DNA from: Paralithodes platypus
Taxonomy: Eukaryota; Arthropoda; Malacostraca; Decapoda; Lithodidae
Assembly: GCA_032716605.1 (NCBI GenBank)
Contig: CM064552.1
Location: forward strand, 3,866,844-3,930,843
Direction of reading: 5' to 3'
Length of the DNA: 64,000 bases
Shown here piece by piece: positions 40,975 through 50,920 of this stretch (positions within the stretch are counted from its first letter, which is position 1; every line of letters begins with the position of its first letter). The notes beneath the pieces are model-generated. The model had not been told where the DNA came from, made no database searches, and saw only the letters and a list, made by a program, of their open reading frames with translations. A program made the position numbers and the translations under genes.

Positions 40975-41960
40975 GACATTGATAATACTATGAGAACTGG
41001 CGACCGGACAATTCTCCCTACCAATAAATGCCTACAGTGGCCGATAGAGGCGCTGAACGCAATGTTTACCGCGGTGCATTGTGGGAAATTGGCGACATCG
41101 CGGACCTATCCACCCTCCCTCTCCTTCAAATTTGTTTTTTATTATAAGCAGTTAGTCAAAATGTCTGTAGCTGAAACATACTTTGGTCTATCACTACCAC
41201 TTTATCCACAGCTACCACTTTATCAACCACTACCACTTTATCTATCACTACCACTTTATCCACCACTACCACTCTATCCACCACTACCACTTTATCCACC
41301 ACTACCACTTTATCCACCCCTACCACTTTATCTAACACTACAACTTGATCTACCATTACCACTTTATCCACCACTACCACTTTATCTAACACTACCCCTT
41401 TATTCACCACTACCACTTTATCTAACACTACCACTTTATCCACCACTACCACTTTATCTAACACTACCACTTTATCTATCACTACCACTTTATCTACCAC
41501 TACATCCACCACTACCACTTTATCTAACGCTACCACTTCATTTACCACTACCACTTTATCCACCACTACCACTGTATCTATCACTACCACTTTATCTACC
41601 ACTACCACTTTATCCACCACTACCACTATCGCTTTATCTAACTACCACTTTATCCACCACTACCACTTTATCTAACACTACCACTTTATCCACCACTACC
41701 ACTTTATCCACCACTACCACTTTATTCACCACTACCACTTTATCTAACACTACCACTTTATCTCCAACTACCAGTTTATCCACCACTACCAGTTTATCTA
41801 AAATATAAAGATGTAGAATCACAACAACAAAATAGATAAACTGTGTATATCCTAAGTGTTGGGTATTGTTGATGTCGACAGTCGTAGCTCTGGCGCTAGT
41901 TCGGAAGCGTCCACCAGAGGTCTCTGGTGAATTCTTGGTAGGGTCAATTCCAGCAGTAAA
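40975..41960. mobile_element. Possible H-related element carrying a large array
   Basis: GGCGACCGGACAATTCTCCC followed by TACCAATAAATG (41000-41030) resembles the H arm. Its inverse TTGGTAGGGTCAATTCC appears at 41934-41950. The array 41180-41806 lies between. The assignment is weak. Confidence 0.35.
41180..41806. repeat. 18-bp minisatellite, about 35 copies
   Basis: Units are variants of CCACTACCACTTTATCTA. Because 18 is a multiple of 3, both strands stay open (Leu-Pro-Leu-Tyr on plus, Val-Val-Asp-Lys on minus). This produces long frames (40948-41808 and 41156-41626) that I do not regard as genes. Confidence 0.9.
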
Positions 41961-42049
41961 CCATTTCAATCCTATTTAGTCCGCGGGAGTTCTCTTTGGA
42001 TCTCCAATTAGTTTGGAGATTTTAAGACGTTTCACCCCATTAGTTAGGA

Positions 42050-42168
42050 ATCAAAAGAGGAAAACTTTATCACTGACTTACAAAATTCCTTCCTAATCCG
42101 ACTAAACTCGTCCAATGATAGCCAAAATATAAAACAAAACACGCGTCCTCATATACATAAAGGGTTAA
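42050..42168. mobile_element. B-family right half
   Basis: TCCTTCCTAATCCGACTAAA, CTCGTCCAATGATAGCC to CATAAAGGGTTAA (TTAA 42165-42168). Confidence 0.55.
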
Positions 42169-42177
42169 CTACCGTTT

Positions 42178-42372
42178 CTTTTCATCTGACGGTAAATTGC
42201 AAAGTTCGTTTCAAGGTTTATCAGTTATTTTGAAGAATCTGTAGTGTAATATGGTGCTAATTATGTAAACTTGGTCTTAATATGATGCAGATACGTAGTG
42301 GTTTCATATATTTCCATTAAGTATTGATAAATTAGATGCTAAGCGGTTCAATTTACCTTCAGATGGAATGAA
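42178..42372. mobile_element. F-family element
   Basis: TTTCATCTGACGGTAAATTG and CAATTTACCTTCAGATGGAA are inverted ends. The interior ATATGGTGCTAATTATGTAA matches 17412-17578. This copy is about 30 bp longer. Confidence 0.65.
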
Positions 42373-42424
42373 ACAGAGTATTATTTACTATTTAACTTAC
42401 AGGTAGTTCGGGCTTGTGGGTTTC

Positions 42425-42595
42425 GTCCCAGTGTTGCCAATTTAGCTACTTTCACGCTAGATAGGAGGCATTTAATTCTATCTAAAGACAAATTGTGACT
42501 TCTAGCAGCAGGAATTCTAGCGATATTTTGTAGAATTTAGTCATTATAGAGATTGTGTCAATATTCTAGCGATTTACGGCTTTTCCTTACTTCGA
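42425..42595. mobile_element. I-family short element
   Basis: CAGTGTTGCCAATTTAGCTA, CACGCTAGATAGGAGGCATT; inverse relative of 38130-38340. Confidence 0.5.
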
Positions 42596-42624
42596 CCATA
42601 CATAAAGGGTTAACTATTTACTAT

Positions 42625-42979
42625 TTAAGGGGGGGTTCGTATATATTTGCTCCTTTATACAGTATATATGTTTATAAAAAAAAAATAAGTTTCCTCCCTA
42701 GACCTCTATCATAAACATCAATTAGATCCCCTTTCTAGATTAATTTATACGTTTTTCGGTAGAAATATTTCCCGGCCGAAGGCCGATTCTTCGTTCTGTC
42801 GTTCGCCAGGAATAAAAAGAGACACCTAAAAGCACGAAAGGTCTTAATATTGACGAAGAAATGGGACGAAAGGTCTTAAAATCGACAAACTAATGGGGCA
42901 AATATCTTGAAATCTGAATACTATTGGGGCTAAACATGAGGAAGAAGGGAGACCAGAAAAACGGCCCATCTCCACTCAA
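42625..42979 (+). mobile_element. A-family TTAA element abutting a PPM1 splice donor
   Basis: TTAA at 42625-42628; right end CCCATCTCCACTCAA, with the terminal TTAA decayed to TCAA at 42976-42979. Both dyads and the TCGTTCGCCAGGA core are recognisable. On the gene (minus) strand the element starts at intron position +6 of exon A, so its TTGA supplies the T of GTAAGT. Confidence 0.75.
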
Positions 42980-42984
42980 CTTAC

Positions 42985-43128
42985 CGGTAGATCAGGCTTG
43001 TGGGGTTCGACCATGCGGACAGGACTGCGGCGACGGACGAGGAGGGCCTGTGAGTCACCCAACCAAGCTACCACCAGACGCTTCTCTCGCACCAGGGCTA
43101 CCACCGCTGTTGTTCCTCCCTTCAGTTT
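42985..43128 (-). CDS. PPM1E/F-like: PP2C-family phosphatase (PPM1E/F-like), exon A
   Basis: 144 nt, phase 0 at both ends, 48 codons: KLKGGTTAVVALVREKRLVV, AWLGDSQALLVRRRSPVRMV, EPHKPDLP. GGTTAVVAL and AWLGDSQ(A/V) are PP2C signatures (core beta-strand and GDS motif). EPHKP is the PPM1E/F version of the 'DHKP' motif. The acceptor is poly-C then GCAG before 43128 and the donor GTAAGTTG after 42985. The exon joins in frame to exon B. Acceptor plus about 9 nt of exon are duplicated upstream at 43248-43302. Exons with the DGHGG motif must lie farther upstream (above 43.3 kb), but I could not find them. Confidence 0.9.
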
Positions 43129-43302
43129 CTGCGGGGGGGGAAGATGGGGATATATAAGACACAAATAACAACAACAACAACAACACAAGTAGGCTAACAT
43201 TAATAACAACAACAATTACACCAACAGCATACAATAATAACAATGATCCCGCCTTCAGTTTCTGCGGGAAGATGGGGATAAATCAGACACAAATAACAAC
43301 AT
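43116..43302 (-). repeat. Duplicated 3' splice-site segment
   Basis: CCTTCAGTTTCTGCGGG, AAGATGGGGATA and AGACACAAATAACAAC occur at 43116-43171 and again at 43248-43302. On the gene strand each ends in a C-rich GCAG followed by AAACTGAAGG, so two near-identical acceptors lie about 130 nt apart. Confidence 0.8.
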
Positions 43303-43344
43303 CATCAACATATAGGATAAATCAATTATTTCGTAATATCACCA

Positions 43345-43495
43345 ACTCACATATTAACTTACAAATATACTACATTAATGAATTCAATTACATAATGAAC
43401 ACGTGTGGCACTCCCAGGACTCGAACCTAGGATACTCGCACATAAATCCAGCGCACTAACTAACCCTTATGCTATCAAGACAGATCTAGACATGA
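43345..43495 (-). mobile_element. tRNA-derived SINE, family II
   Basis: Minus strand: CTTGATAGCATAAGGGTTAG and TAGGTTCGAGTCCTGGGAGT (B box), then ATTGAATTCATTAATGTAGT. A short B-element right end (GAAATCGTCTAATGATAGCC to AAGGGTTATT) overlaps its edge at 43483-43555. Confidence 0.6.
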
Positions 43496-43605
43496 AATCG
43501 TCTAATGATAGCCAGAATAAACCGTCCAAACGAGGCATAATCCTCAAAGGGTTATTATAGTAATTTATCCCTACTCATTTCGTCCATACATGCATCAAGA
43601 TTGAG

Positions 43606-43607
<2 letters not shown>

Positions 43608-43662
<55 letters not shown>
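43608..43662. repeat. (ATA)n microsatellite
   Basis: About eighteen ATA/AAT units. Confidence 0.9.
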
Positions 43663-43663
<1 letters not shown>

Positions 43664-43965
43664 TAATTGTGTATTTATTTCACCACGAGTATTAAAAAAT
43701 TCTAAGCTATGTACCTACACATAGCTTACATGTTCGTTATGGAAGAACATATATAAGAATAGCGTGTAATCTTTCTATTACAGTAAATACAAAACTATAG
43801 ACAAACATTTGACATATATTTGTGTTGTTTGCTGTTAGTCTTCTTATGGATCGGATCGGCCGGGTATTCCTACCTTCGCCACGCCTTTGTTTGTCTCAAT
43901 TCGCTGTGTCACTTGCTAATTAAGAGGACTTATTCGTATTGCACGATTAGCTGAACATCCTACTG
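43663..43965. other. unannotated interval
   Basis: AT-rich, no feature recognised. Confidence 0.4.
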
Positions 43966-44662
43966 AAAGGTGGGGTTGAGGTAAACATGGAAAAATAATC
44001 GCCAACGTGCATATAATTATCTTGTAAAATGCAATGTCACTGAAATAATTATTAACAATGTTATAAAGGATTTTGAGGATCGTCTATACCGGGCCTGTGA
44101 CGTCATAGTGATGTCACACCAGTATCCTTAGCCTAGACTGGATGGTGGACTTACACTCTTGTGACGTCACAGGCCCGGTATAGACGATCCACAAAATCCT
44201 TTATACCATTGTTAATAATTATGTCAGTGCCATTGCATTTTGCAAGATAATTATGTACAGCTTGGCGATTATCATTTCATCTTTATCTCAACCCATGAGC
44301 CCCCACCTTTAAAGCCTATACTGCTACTTAAAAATAATTCGACAACGTAATGACAGTCATTGCATTAAAGGTGGGGGTGCATGGGTTGAGATAAACATGG
44401 AGTGATAATCGCCAAGCTGTACATAGTTATCTTGCAAAATGCAATGGCACTGAAATAATTATTAACAATGGTATAAAGGATTTTGTGGATCGTGTATACC
44501 GGGCCTGTGACGTCACAGGAGTGTAAGTCCACCATCCAGTCTAGGATAAGGATACTGGTGTGATGTCACTATGACGTCACAGGCCCAGTATGGACGATCC
44601 GCAAAATCCTTTATACCATTGTTAATAATTATTTCAGTGGCATTGCATTGTACAAGATAATT
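43966..44662. mobile_element. Pair of foldback elements in inverted arrangement (about 700 bp)
   Basis: Unit 1 (43966-44310) has about 140-bp inverted arms from AAAGGTGGGG through TATAAAGGATTTTG.GGATCG to CCGGGCCTGTGACGTCA. Its centre is asymmetric (CACCAGTATCCTTAGCC, GATGGTGGACTTACACTC). Unit 2 (44367-44662) is the same element with the centre inverted and a truncated right edge. TGACGTCA, the CREB/ATF-type palindrome, occurs four times (near 44098, 44162, 44508, 44572). Confidence 0.8.
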
Positions 44663-44915
44663 AAGTCATGAAGAGAGAGTAACACTGAAATAGCTCATAA
44701 ATCGGTTGTTAATACTATTCTTAACCTTGTAACACCGGCAGATCTTTTCAGTACCCGGTTTAAGTGTTTGAAGATGAAGATACATCAATAAGCAAAGTTG
44801 TATCACAATCTGCGATCGAAAAGGGTCGATATGGGGCTAGCCTAATCATAGAAAATTGATATGTACTATGAATAAACTGAGTGATTTGTATTGTTCATTT
44901 CCCATATACGGGTAG

Positions 44916-45033
<118 letters not shown>

Positions 45034-45165
45034 AGACAACTAAGTAAAGCACGGAAACTAAACACAAGGGTTTAAAGGCAATTCTTTAGAAAGTTTGTGT
45101 TGCCTTCTGGCGTTGTGTAAACTACAGTAAGAGGGAAAGTTGACTGCCTGCTGAACACTGAACAC

Positions 45166-45539
45166 TTAGGGGGGATGGCCGTATTTATTTGCTCATTTAT
45201 GTATCGTTTTAATATATTTTGTTTCCTCAATAGACCTCCATCAAGCTTTAAAAAAAAAAAAAACACCCGCCCAAGACCCTCCAAGATAAATGTGTACATT
45301 TTTCCATAGAAAAATATCCTGGCAGAAGGCCGATTCCTCTTAAAATACAGGTTCGCTCTCGCTCGCCAGGAACAAATTCCACACCTAAATCACACGAAAA
45401 GTCCTAATATTGAAAACAAAATGGGGCGAAATTTCTTAAAATCGCCAAACTAATGGGCCGAACGTCTACAAATCTGCTAACTAATGAGGCTAAACATGAG
45501 GGAGAAAGGGAACCAGAAAAACGACCCATCTCCCCTTAA
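45166..45539 (+). mobile_element. A-family TTAA element, full length
   Basis: Left end TTAGGGGGGATGG (TTAA decayed), right TTAA 45536-45539 after CCCATCTCCCC. A 13-A run lies at 45250-45262. Confidence 0.75.
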
Positions 45540-45642
45540 TGGTGACAACAAGGGGGGGGGGGGGTTACTCGAGCTTCTATGAAATTTACTAGGAGAGAGT
45601 GAAGTTGAGGGTGTATTTGCACTAACTACACATTATAGACAC

Positions 45643-45873
45643 ATCATCTTCCTCCTACTCCTCACCATCATCTTCCTCCTACTCCTCACCATCATCTTCC
45701 TCCTACTCCTCACCATCATCTTCCTCCTACTCCTCACCATCATCTTCCTCCTACTCCTCACCATCATCTTCCTCCTACTCCTCACCATCATCTTCCTCCT
45801 ACTCCTCACCATCATCTTCCTCCTACTCCTCACCATCATCTTCATCCTACTCCTCACCATCATCTTCATCATT
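45643..45873. repeat. 24-bp minisatellite, about nine copies
   Basis: The unit is CATCATCTTCCTCCTACTCC plus TCAC. Its in-frame period produces a spurious Arg/Lys/Met frame on minus. Confidence 0.9.
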
Positions 45874-45910
45874 CTTAAAATTAACGTTGACATACTCATT
45901 CTTTACTGGT

Positions 45911-46365
45911 CTATTATAGAACAAATACACCCAATTGTACCCACACACTTTCTATTGTAGAACAAATACACCCAATTGTACCCACACACTTTCTATTGTA
46001 GAACAAATACACCCAATTGTACCCACACACTTTCTATTGTAGAACAAATACACCCAATTGTACCCACACACTTTCTATTATAGAACAAATACACCCAATT
46101 GTACCCACACACTTTCTATTGTAGAAACAAATACACCCAATTGTACCCACACACTTTCTATTATAGAACAAATACACCCAATTGTACCCACACACTTTCT
46201 ATTGTAGAACAAATACACCCAATTGTACCCACACACTTTCTATTATAGAACAAATACACCCAATTGTACCCACACACTTTCTATTGTAGAACAAATACAC
46301 CCAATTGTACCCACACACTTTCTATTGTAGAACAAATACACCCAATTGTACCCACACACTTTCTT
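45911..46365. repeat. 42-bp minisatellite, about eleven copies
   Basis: The unit contains TCTATTGTAGAACAAATACA, CCCAATTGTACCCACACACTTT. GTAG and ATAG variants alternate (five to six of each), with one single-base insertion. A (CT)n follows at 46386-46413. Confidence 0.9.
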
Positions 46366-46381
46366 ACAATCTAACTATTAT

Positions 46382-46414
<33 letters not shown>

Positions 46415-46627
46415 AATTAAGGCCTGACCACCTCGTTTGGATCGTAATTTCTGTGTGGCTAGTGTAGCTATGTATATATATGTAAATATATCTCGCCACC
46501 ATGAATACTCGAATACAAATTTACTTTCCACTTATCAGTTATACCAAAAGTAGAGGGATATATTACATTCTACTAACTTTTAAGCTGCTTCTGGTTCGAG
46601 GCAAAGTATAAATTATCACTACAAATT

Positions 46628-46830
46628 ATTAACCCCTTGAGGATCATGCCGCGTTCTGGCAGTATATTCTGGCTATCATTAGACGATTTTATGCAGCTTA
46701 AGAAGGATCTGTAGGAACCATTAGACGATTTTATGTAGCTTAATAAGGATCTGCGGGAATTTAAAGGGTAAAGACTATCACAATACACCCTCTGACTTCC
46801 ATATACCGATCCAAAACAGAATAGAAATGC
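46628..46830. mobile_element. B-family element with internal duplication
   Basis: TTAACCCCTTGAGGATCATG to CCATATACCGATCC. The arm CCATTAGACGATTTTATG.AGCTTAA.AAGGATCTG occurs twice in tandem (46675-46755). Confidence 0.6.
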
Positions 46831-46894
46831 GCCATCGTATCTTGAAAGGCACTGTCGGTAGGCAGCTTATGAGGTTAACATTTATAATATTTTT

Positions 46895-47018
46895 GCTACC
46901 TAAATTCATCTATCATCAGTCTAGTTTCCGATACCAGTGCACAATATTCCAGAAATGTTGCCAGAAACTTTTTTATCATCGAATGTTGACTATTAAAGCC
47001 CTCGTGTGATACCTGCTT
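46895..47018. mobile_element. G-family fragment
   Basis: CAGTCTAGTTTCCGATACCA, TTGCCAGAAACTTTTTTATC to CCCTCGTGTGATACCTGCTTT. Confidence 0.5.
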
Positions 47019-47121
47019 TACAGGTGTATTAATACGTGTACTGCCTCGGGGGTGTTGGGGTGTAGTGAACTGGGGCCACCCTGGGGTACCTCATTACCTC
47101 CAGTACAGAAAGGAAACCATC

Positions 47122-47140
47122 ATATATATATATATATATA

Positions 47141-47180
<40 letters not shown>
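47122..47180. repeat. (TA)n microsatellite
   Basis: Pure (TA)n with one CTGTA interruption. Confidence 0.9.
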
Positions 47181-47339
47181 TCAACCATAATATACAGTAT
47201 CCTCCATTGCACTTACAGTACAGGCAGAGAAACAAATAAATAAAAATATATCAATCAATATGAGAGAGAGAGATGTGTTAATCCAATATTCTACTTATAT
47301 ACAGTATAGCGTATGTTTTTTTTTTTTTTGTTTTTTTGT

Positions 47340-47565
47340 AGGCTTTATATGCGTAACTATGTCAATTTAAAGACCTTTCGTACCATTTAAGTGTTTATTT
47401 TTTATTGGCGAGCGAAGCGAGCATGGTATTTAGGAAGAACCGGCCGTTGGCCGGGTAATTTGTTCTACCAGAACATGCACACATTTATCTCGAGGGGGGG
47501 GGGGGCACCGTCTTGAGGGTATTTCTTGTTTACGCTTGGTGGAAGTCTAGTGAGTAAACTTTATA
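47340..47565 (-). mobile_element. A-family element, reverse, partial
   Basis: AAGACCTTTCGTACCATTTA, GGCGAGCGAAGCGAGCATGG, CCGGCCGTTGGCCGGGTAAT to GTGGAAGTCTAGTGAG. Poly-G at 47497-47507. Confidence 0.6.
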
Positions 47566-47988
47566 GAAAAATACAAATAATACAAATATTATATAAAAAT
47601 ACAGTTCTCCCATGATATAGGCTATATGAAAGATGAGTGTACAATTGCAAAACGTGACAATACGTTTTATTATATCCAATATCCTTCAGAACTTGGATAT
47701 TCTCTCTCTCTCTCTCTCTCTCATAAGGGTGTATAATTATCATTGCTCACGGCTGTATATAGGGAGACAGGCGCGTGGGTGTTGAGACAGGAGTGACAGG
47801 AGACAAGAGGGACAGATTGACAGACAGGTGCGCAACGTAGGGGAAGCCAGACAGGTAAGACAGAGAGGACAGGTGAGACGACAGATCCTCCCACCAGTGA
47901 ATCACATCTTGACTCAAGACAGGTAAATCAAAATAATGGCTTGGGAGATTTTTTTTGTCTTCCGCTCTACAAGATTACTGTAAAAGAA
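47566..47988. other. unannotated interval
   Basis: Short (CT)n 47702-47722 and an ACAGG/GACAGG-rich patch at 47765-47895. No gene recognised. Confidence 0.4.
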
Positions 47989-48000
47989 CTATACAGATAT

Positions 48001-48177
48001 ATATACAGCATATATATATATATTGGTGTAGCCAGGTAATACATTTTCTTTAAGGCAGGCGAGGTTGAAGGAAATACATGTGTCAGCATTAATTATTTTA
48101 TTATTAAGACTTTCAATAGAACGAACAGCAATTCTCAGGTGTTCTGGGAGATTGTGCAAAAGGTGAGCAAAATTCAT
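48001..48177 (-). CDS. PLE terminal-repeat peptide, copy 1
   Basis: MNFAHLLHNLPEHLRIAVRS then LNNKIINADTCISFNLACLK, ENVLPGYTN. No gaps relative to the diverged copy at 32602 and almost identical to 52605. Position and pattern fit the N-terminal segment of Penelope-type proteins, which start inside the terminal repeat. Here it lies downstream of the RT gene, so it is the 3' copy and would not be translated with RT. Confidence 0.55.
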
Positions 48178-48181
48178 GATT

Positions 48182-48219
48182 ATCCGACGCGTTTCGATAG
48201 ACAAATATCATCTTCAGGG
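48182..48219 (-). ncRNA. Hammerhead-ribozyme-like motif
   Basis: Minus strand: CTGAAGAT, stem II GATA/TATC around TTTGTC, then GAAACGCGTCGGAT. Stem I can form between TTTCC upstream and GGATAA downstream with one mismatch. The expected cut after GTC would leave a product whose ATG (48177) is the start of the conserved peptide. Type I hammerheads with a tiny stem III are documented in PLE terminal repeats. The extra U before stem II is atypical. Confidence 0.55.
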
Positions 48220-48404
48220 AAAGGAAGGTAAGTGAATAGGAAATAACATAACAGCTTATTTATACATTTTAGCTAGATCACAGTAAGGTTTATTGGGTGT
48301 TGGCTAGCATATGATTGGCTAGTTGGCGACCAATGAGGCGCGCGCTTTTCCTGCCTCCTGGTTGGCTGGGAGGGTTCGTAGATGCTAGATGTTGTCGTAG
48401 GCAA

Positions 48405-48917
48405 GATACGTTAGTCTATGTATCTTGGTCGTAGGGGTCTGCTGGGCGAGGGGGGGGGGGGGGGGGGGACCCTTGTGAGGGGCGGTGGGCCAGTTGTATC
48501 TTGGGTTTCTGGTCCAGTTTGAAGCGTAGGGTTGAGGGGCGGCGCGCGTTGGTTAAATGAAGTAGTGGGGGGGATGGTAAGGGGGGGAAGGGGTGGGGAG
48601 GAGAGAGGGGGCAAGGGCAGAGTCGGGATGGTAAGGGGAGTAATGTTAGGGGGTGTTTGAGAGTAACGTTTAGCTGATGGGAGTATTTGGAGGTCGAGAG
48701 TTTGATTATTTATGGAAGGATTAAGAGTTTGAATATATAGGGCTTCAAGTATAGCAAGTCTTCTGGGTTCTGTCTCTTTATCAATTACGGAGGTGTTTTT
48801 ATCTAGGTCAGAGCGAGTAAGGGCTTGGTGGTGGGGGGCTTTATAGTGGTCTTTGATAGCTCCAGATTGGAGATGGAGGGTGAGACGGCGTGATAAACGA
48901 TTTTGTGTCATACCAAC
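48405..48917 (-). pseudogene. PLE GIY-YIG endonuclease, second half, and Pro-rich tail
   Basis: The frame resumes VGMTQNRLSRRLTLHLQSGA after the LINE, with Tyr-(V)-Gly from the YIG motif and the following Arg typical of GIY-YIG nucleases. It then shows ILEALYIQTLNPSINNQ (a conserved C-terminal helix) and a long Pro/Thr-rich tail to PRYID-stop. In PLEs this domain nicks target DNA. It is cut off from its N-half by an inserted LINE, so this copy is dead. Confidence 0.8.
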
Positions 48918-50920
48918 AAAGGAGTACAAAGGAGTACAAAGGAGTACAAAGGAGTACAAAGGAAATCAAGCAACAACAGATCTAGTGACCCTTCTAGGTT
49001 GCTTGTCCTCCAAAACACTGAGGATCAAGTGTCCAAACAGTGGTTTAGAGTGGGTAAGGGAACATTGGAAAGGGAACTACTGCCCTGCCACTAACGTGGC
49101 AGGACTAGGAAGTTAGTAGGGGACAGATGGGTTAGTAACTGAGGGTAAAGTTATTCATATACAAACGCAGTCAGTCGCGGGTTTGATGCGAGATATTTGT
49201 CTAGGCGGAATTTAAATGAATCAACGGTGCTGCAGTCTATAACGTCTCGGGGAAGCCCATTCCACAAGTTGACAACTCGATTGAAGAAGAAATTCTTAGA
49301 TTCGTGCGAGTTAAAAGATTTACCAATAATTTTGCAACCGTTTCCCCGCGTGTAATTAGATTGGTCGATAGTGAAGTACTTACTACAGTTCATATTGTCG
49401 ATGCCTTTGATGATTTTGAACACTTGAATTAAGTCGCCTCTTAATCTGCGCTGGGTTAAAGGAAATAGATTTAATTCTCTAAGACGCTCTTCGTATGGTT
49501 TGTTCTTTAGGCTAGGTATCATTTTGGTAACTCTACGTTGAACTCGTTCTAGCTTGTTTATATCTTTTTGGTAATAAGGGCACCAGGATTGAACGCAGTA
49601 TTCCAGAAGAGGGCGGACTAAGGAATTGTAAAGGGTTAGGATAACTTCTTTGGATTTATGCTCAAATGACCTGCCTATAAAGCCAATTATTTTGTTTGCC
49701 TTCTTAACAACTTCTGAACATTGTTGACTCGGTTTTAGGTTACTCGATATTGTTACTCCCAGATCAGTTTCTCTGTTTACATTCTTAAGCGGAGTGCCAT
49801 TCATCGAATAGTTTGCTTTCTCATTTAGGTATCCGACATGTAGTACTTTACATTTATCCGCATTGAAACTCATTTGCCAAATTTGGGCCCAACATGACAA
49901 TTTATCTAGATTGTGTTGCATATCGTCAACTTGTTCTTTTGAGAGTACGCTATTTGCAATTTTTTGTATCGTCAGCAAATTTTGAGATTGTGCAGGTGAG
50001 ACCCTCATCTATGTCGTTGATGTAAATTAGAAAGAGAATTGGTCCTAGTACCGATCCCTGGGGTACCCCGCTACTTACATTGGTCCATTTAGATGCCTTA
50101 CCGTTTATGACTACCCTTTGCTTTCTGTTGCTGAGCCAATTTTCTATCCATTTCAACACACCGTCTTGTATTCCATGCGCTTTTAGTTTTAGCAGTAAAC
50201 GTTTGTGGGGAACTTTGTCAAAGGCCTTTTGAAAATCAAGGTATATAATATCTACAGCTTTACTCTCATCGTAGAGGTTGAGGATATCGTGGAAGAAGTC
50301 TAAGAGGTTTGTTAAACAGGAACGTTTTACGAAAGCCGTGTTGAGTATCTTTAAGTATGTTATTTTCCTCCAAGTGATTTACGAGTCTGTCTCGTATGAC
50401 CGTTTCTAGCATTTTACATACAACTGAGGTTAAGCTAATTGGACGATAGTTACTGGGTAGGGATTTGCTGCCTTTTTTGAATATCGGTGTTACGTTGGCT
50501 AGCTTCCACTGATCAGGCATAGTTCCAGACTGCAAGGATTTATTGAATAGTAATGTCAGTGGTTTGGAGAGCTCATTCTTAGCTTCCTTTAGAACTCTAG
50601 GCGAGATTGTATCAGGTCCTGGCGTTTTATTTACCTTGAGTTTATCTAAACAATTCAATACTTCTCTCTCTGTAACGGTGATATTGCTTAGAACATCTGA
50701 ATTATCAATCTGAATCGGCGATGGTGTAGGGATATCACTGAGGTCTTCTGTTGTAAAAACTGATGCAAAGAAGGTATTGAGGGCATTACTCATTTGTACT
50801 TCGTCTTTGGTGTATTCTCCTTTTTCATCGACTAACGGTCCAACAGTTGAAGTAACTACTTTTTTCTTTCTGATATAACTATAGAATTCTTTCGGGTTTG
50901 TTTTACTTTGATTCGCAATC
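48918..50920 (-). mobile_element. LINE family 2, most complete copy
   Basis: Inserted inside the PLE. On minus the RT is spread over three frames. 50920-50318 carries ANQSKTNPKEFYSYIRKKKV, LDKLKVNKTPGPD and SNYRPISLTSVVCKMLE. 50159-50010 carries [15 protein letters not shown] and FADDT. 49950-49151 carries the C-terminal part. These are RT blocks of the CR1/Jockey group with FADD at the catalytic site. Frameshifts lie near 50310 and 49985. The endonuclease domain is lost by 5' truncation. The 3' UTR ends in four CCTTTGTACT 10-mers (48921-48960). No target duplication is evident. Confidence 0.85.

Larger units (their letters stand above)
47996..48245 (-). mobile_element. PLE terminal repeat (pLTR-like)
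   Basis: From TCCTATTCACTTACCTTCCT through the hammerhead-like motif (48182-48219) and an ATG frame (48177 down) to a (TA)n tail at 47996-48022. It is the reference uninterrupted copy. Closely similar, in opposite orientation, at 52536-53040. Confidence 0.7.

Noticed and set aside
40948..41808. 286-codon frame on plus and 156-codon frame on minus
   Set aside because: An 18-bp repeat keeps all frames in register; open frames on both strands are expected. No non-repeat domain.
45911..46365. CRISPR-like regular repeats
   Set aside because: Direct tandem repeats without unique spacers, in a eukaryotic context; ordinary minisatellite. The same applies to 13088-13401 and 17996-18803.
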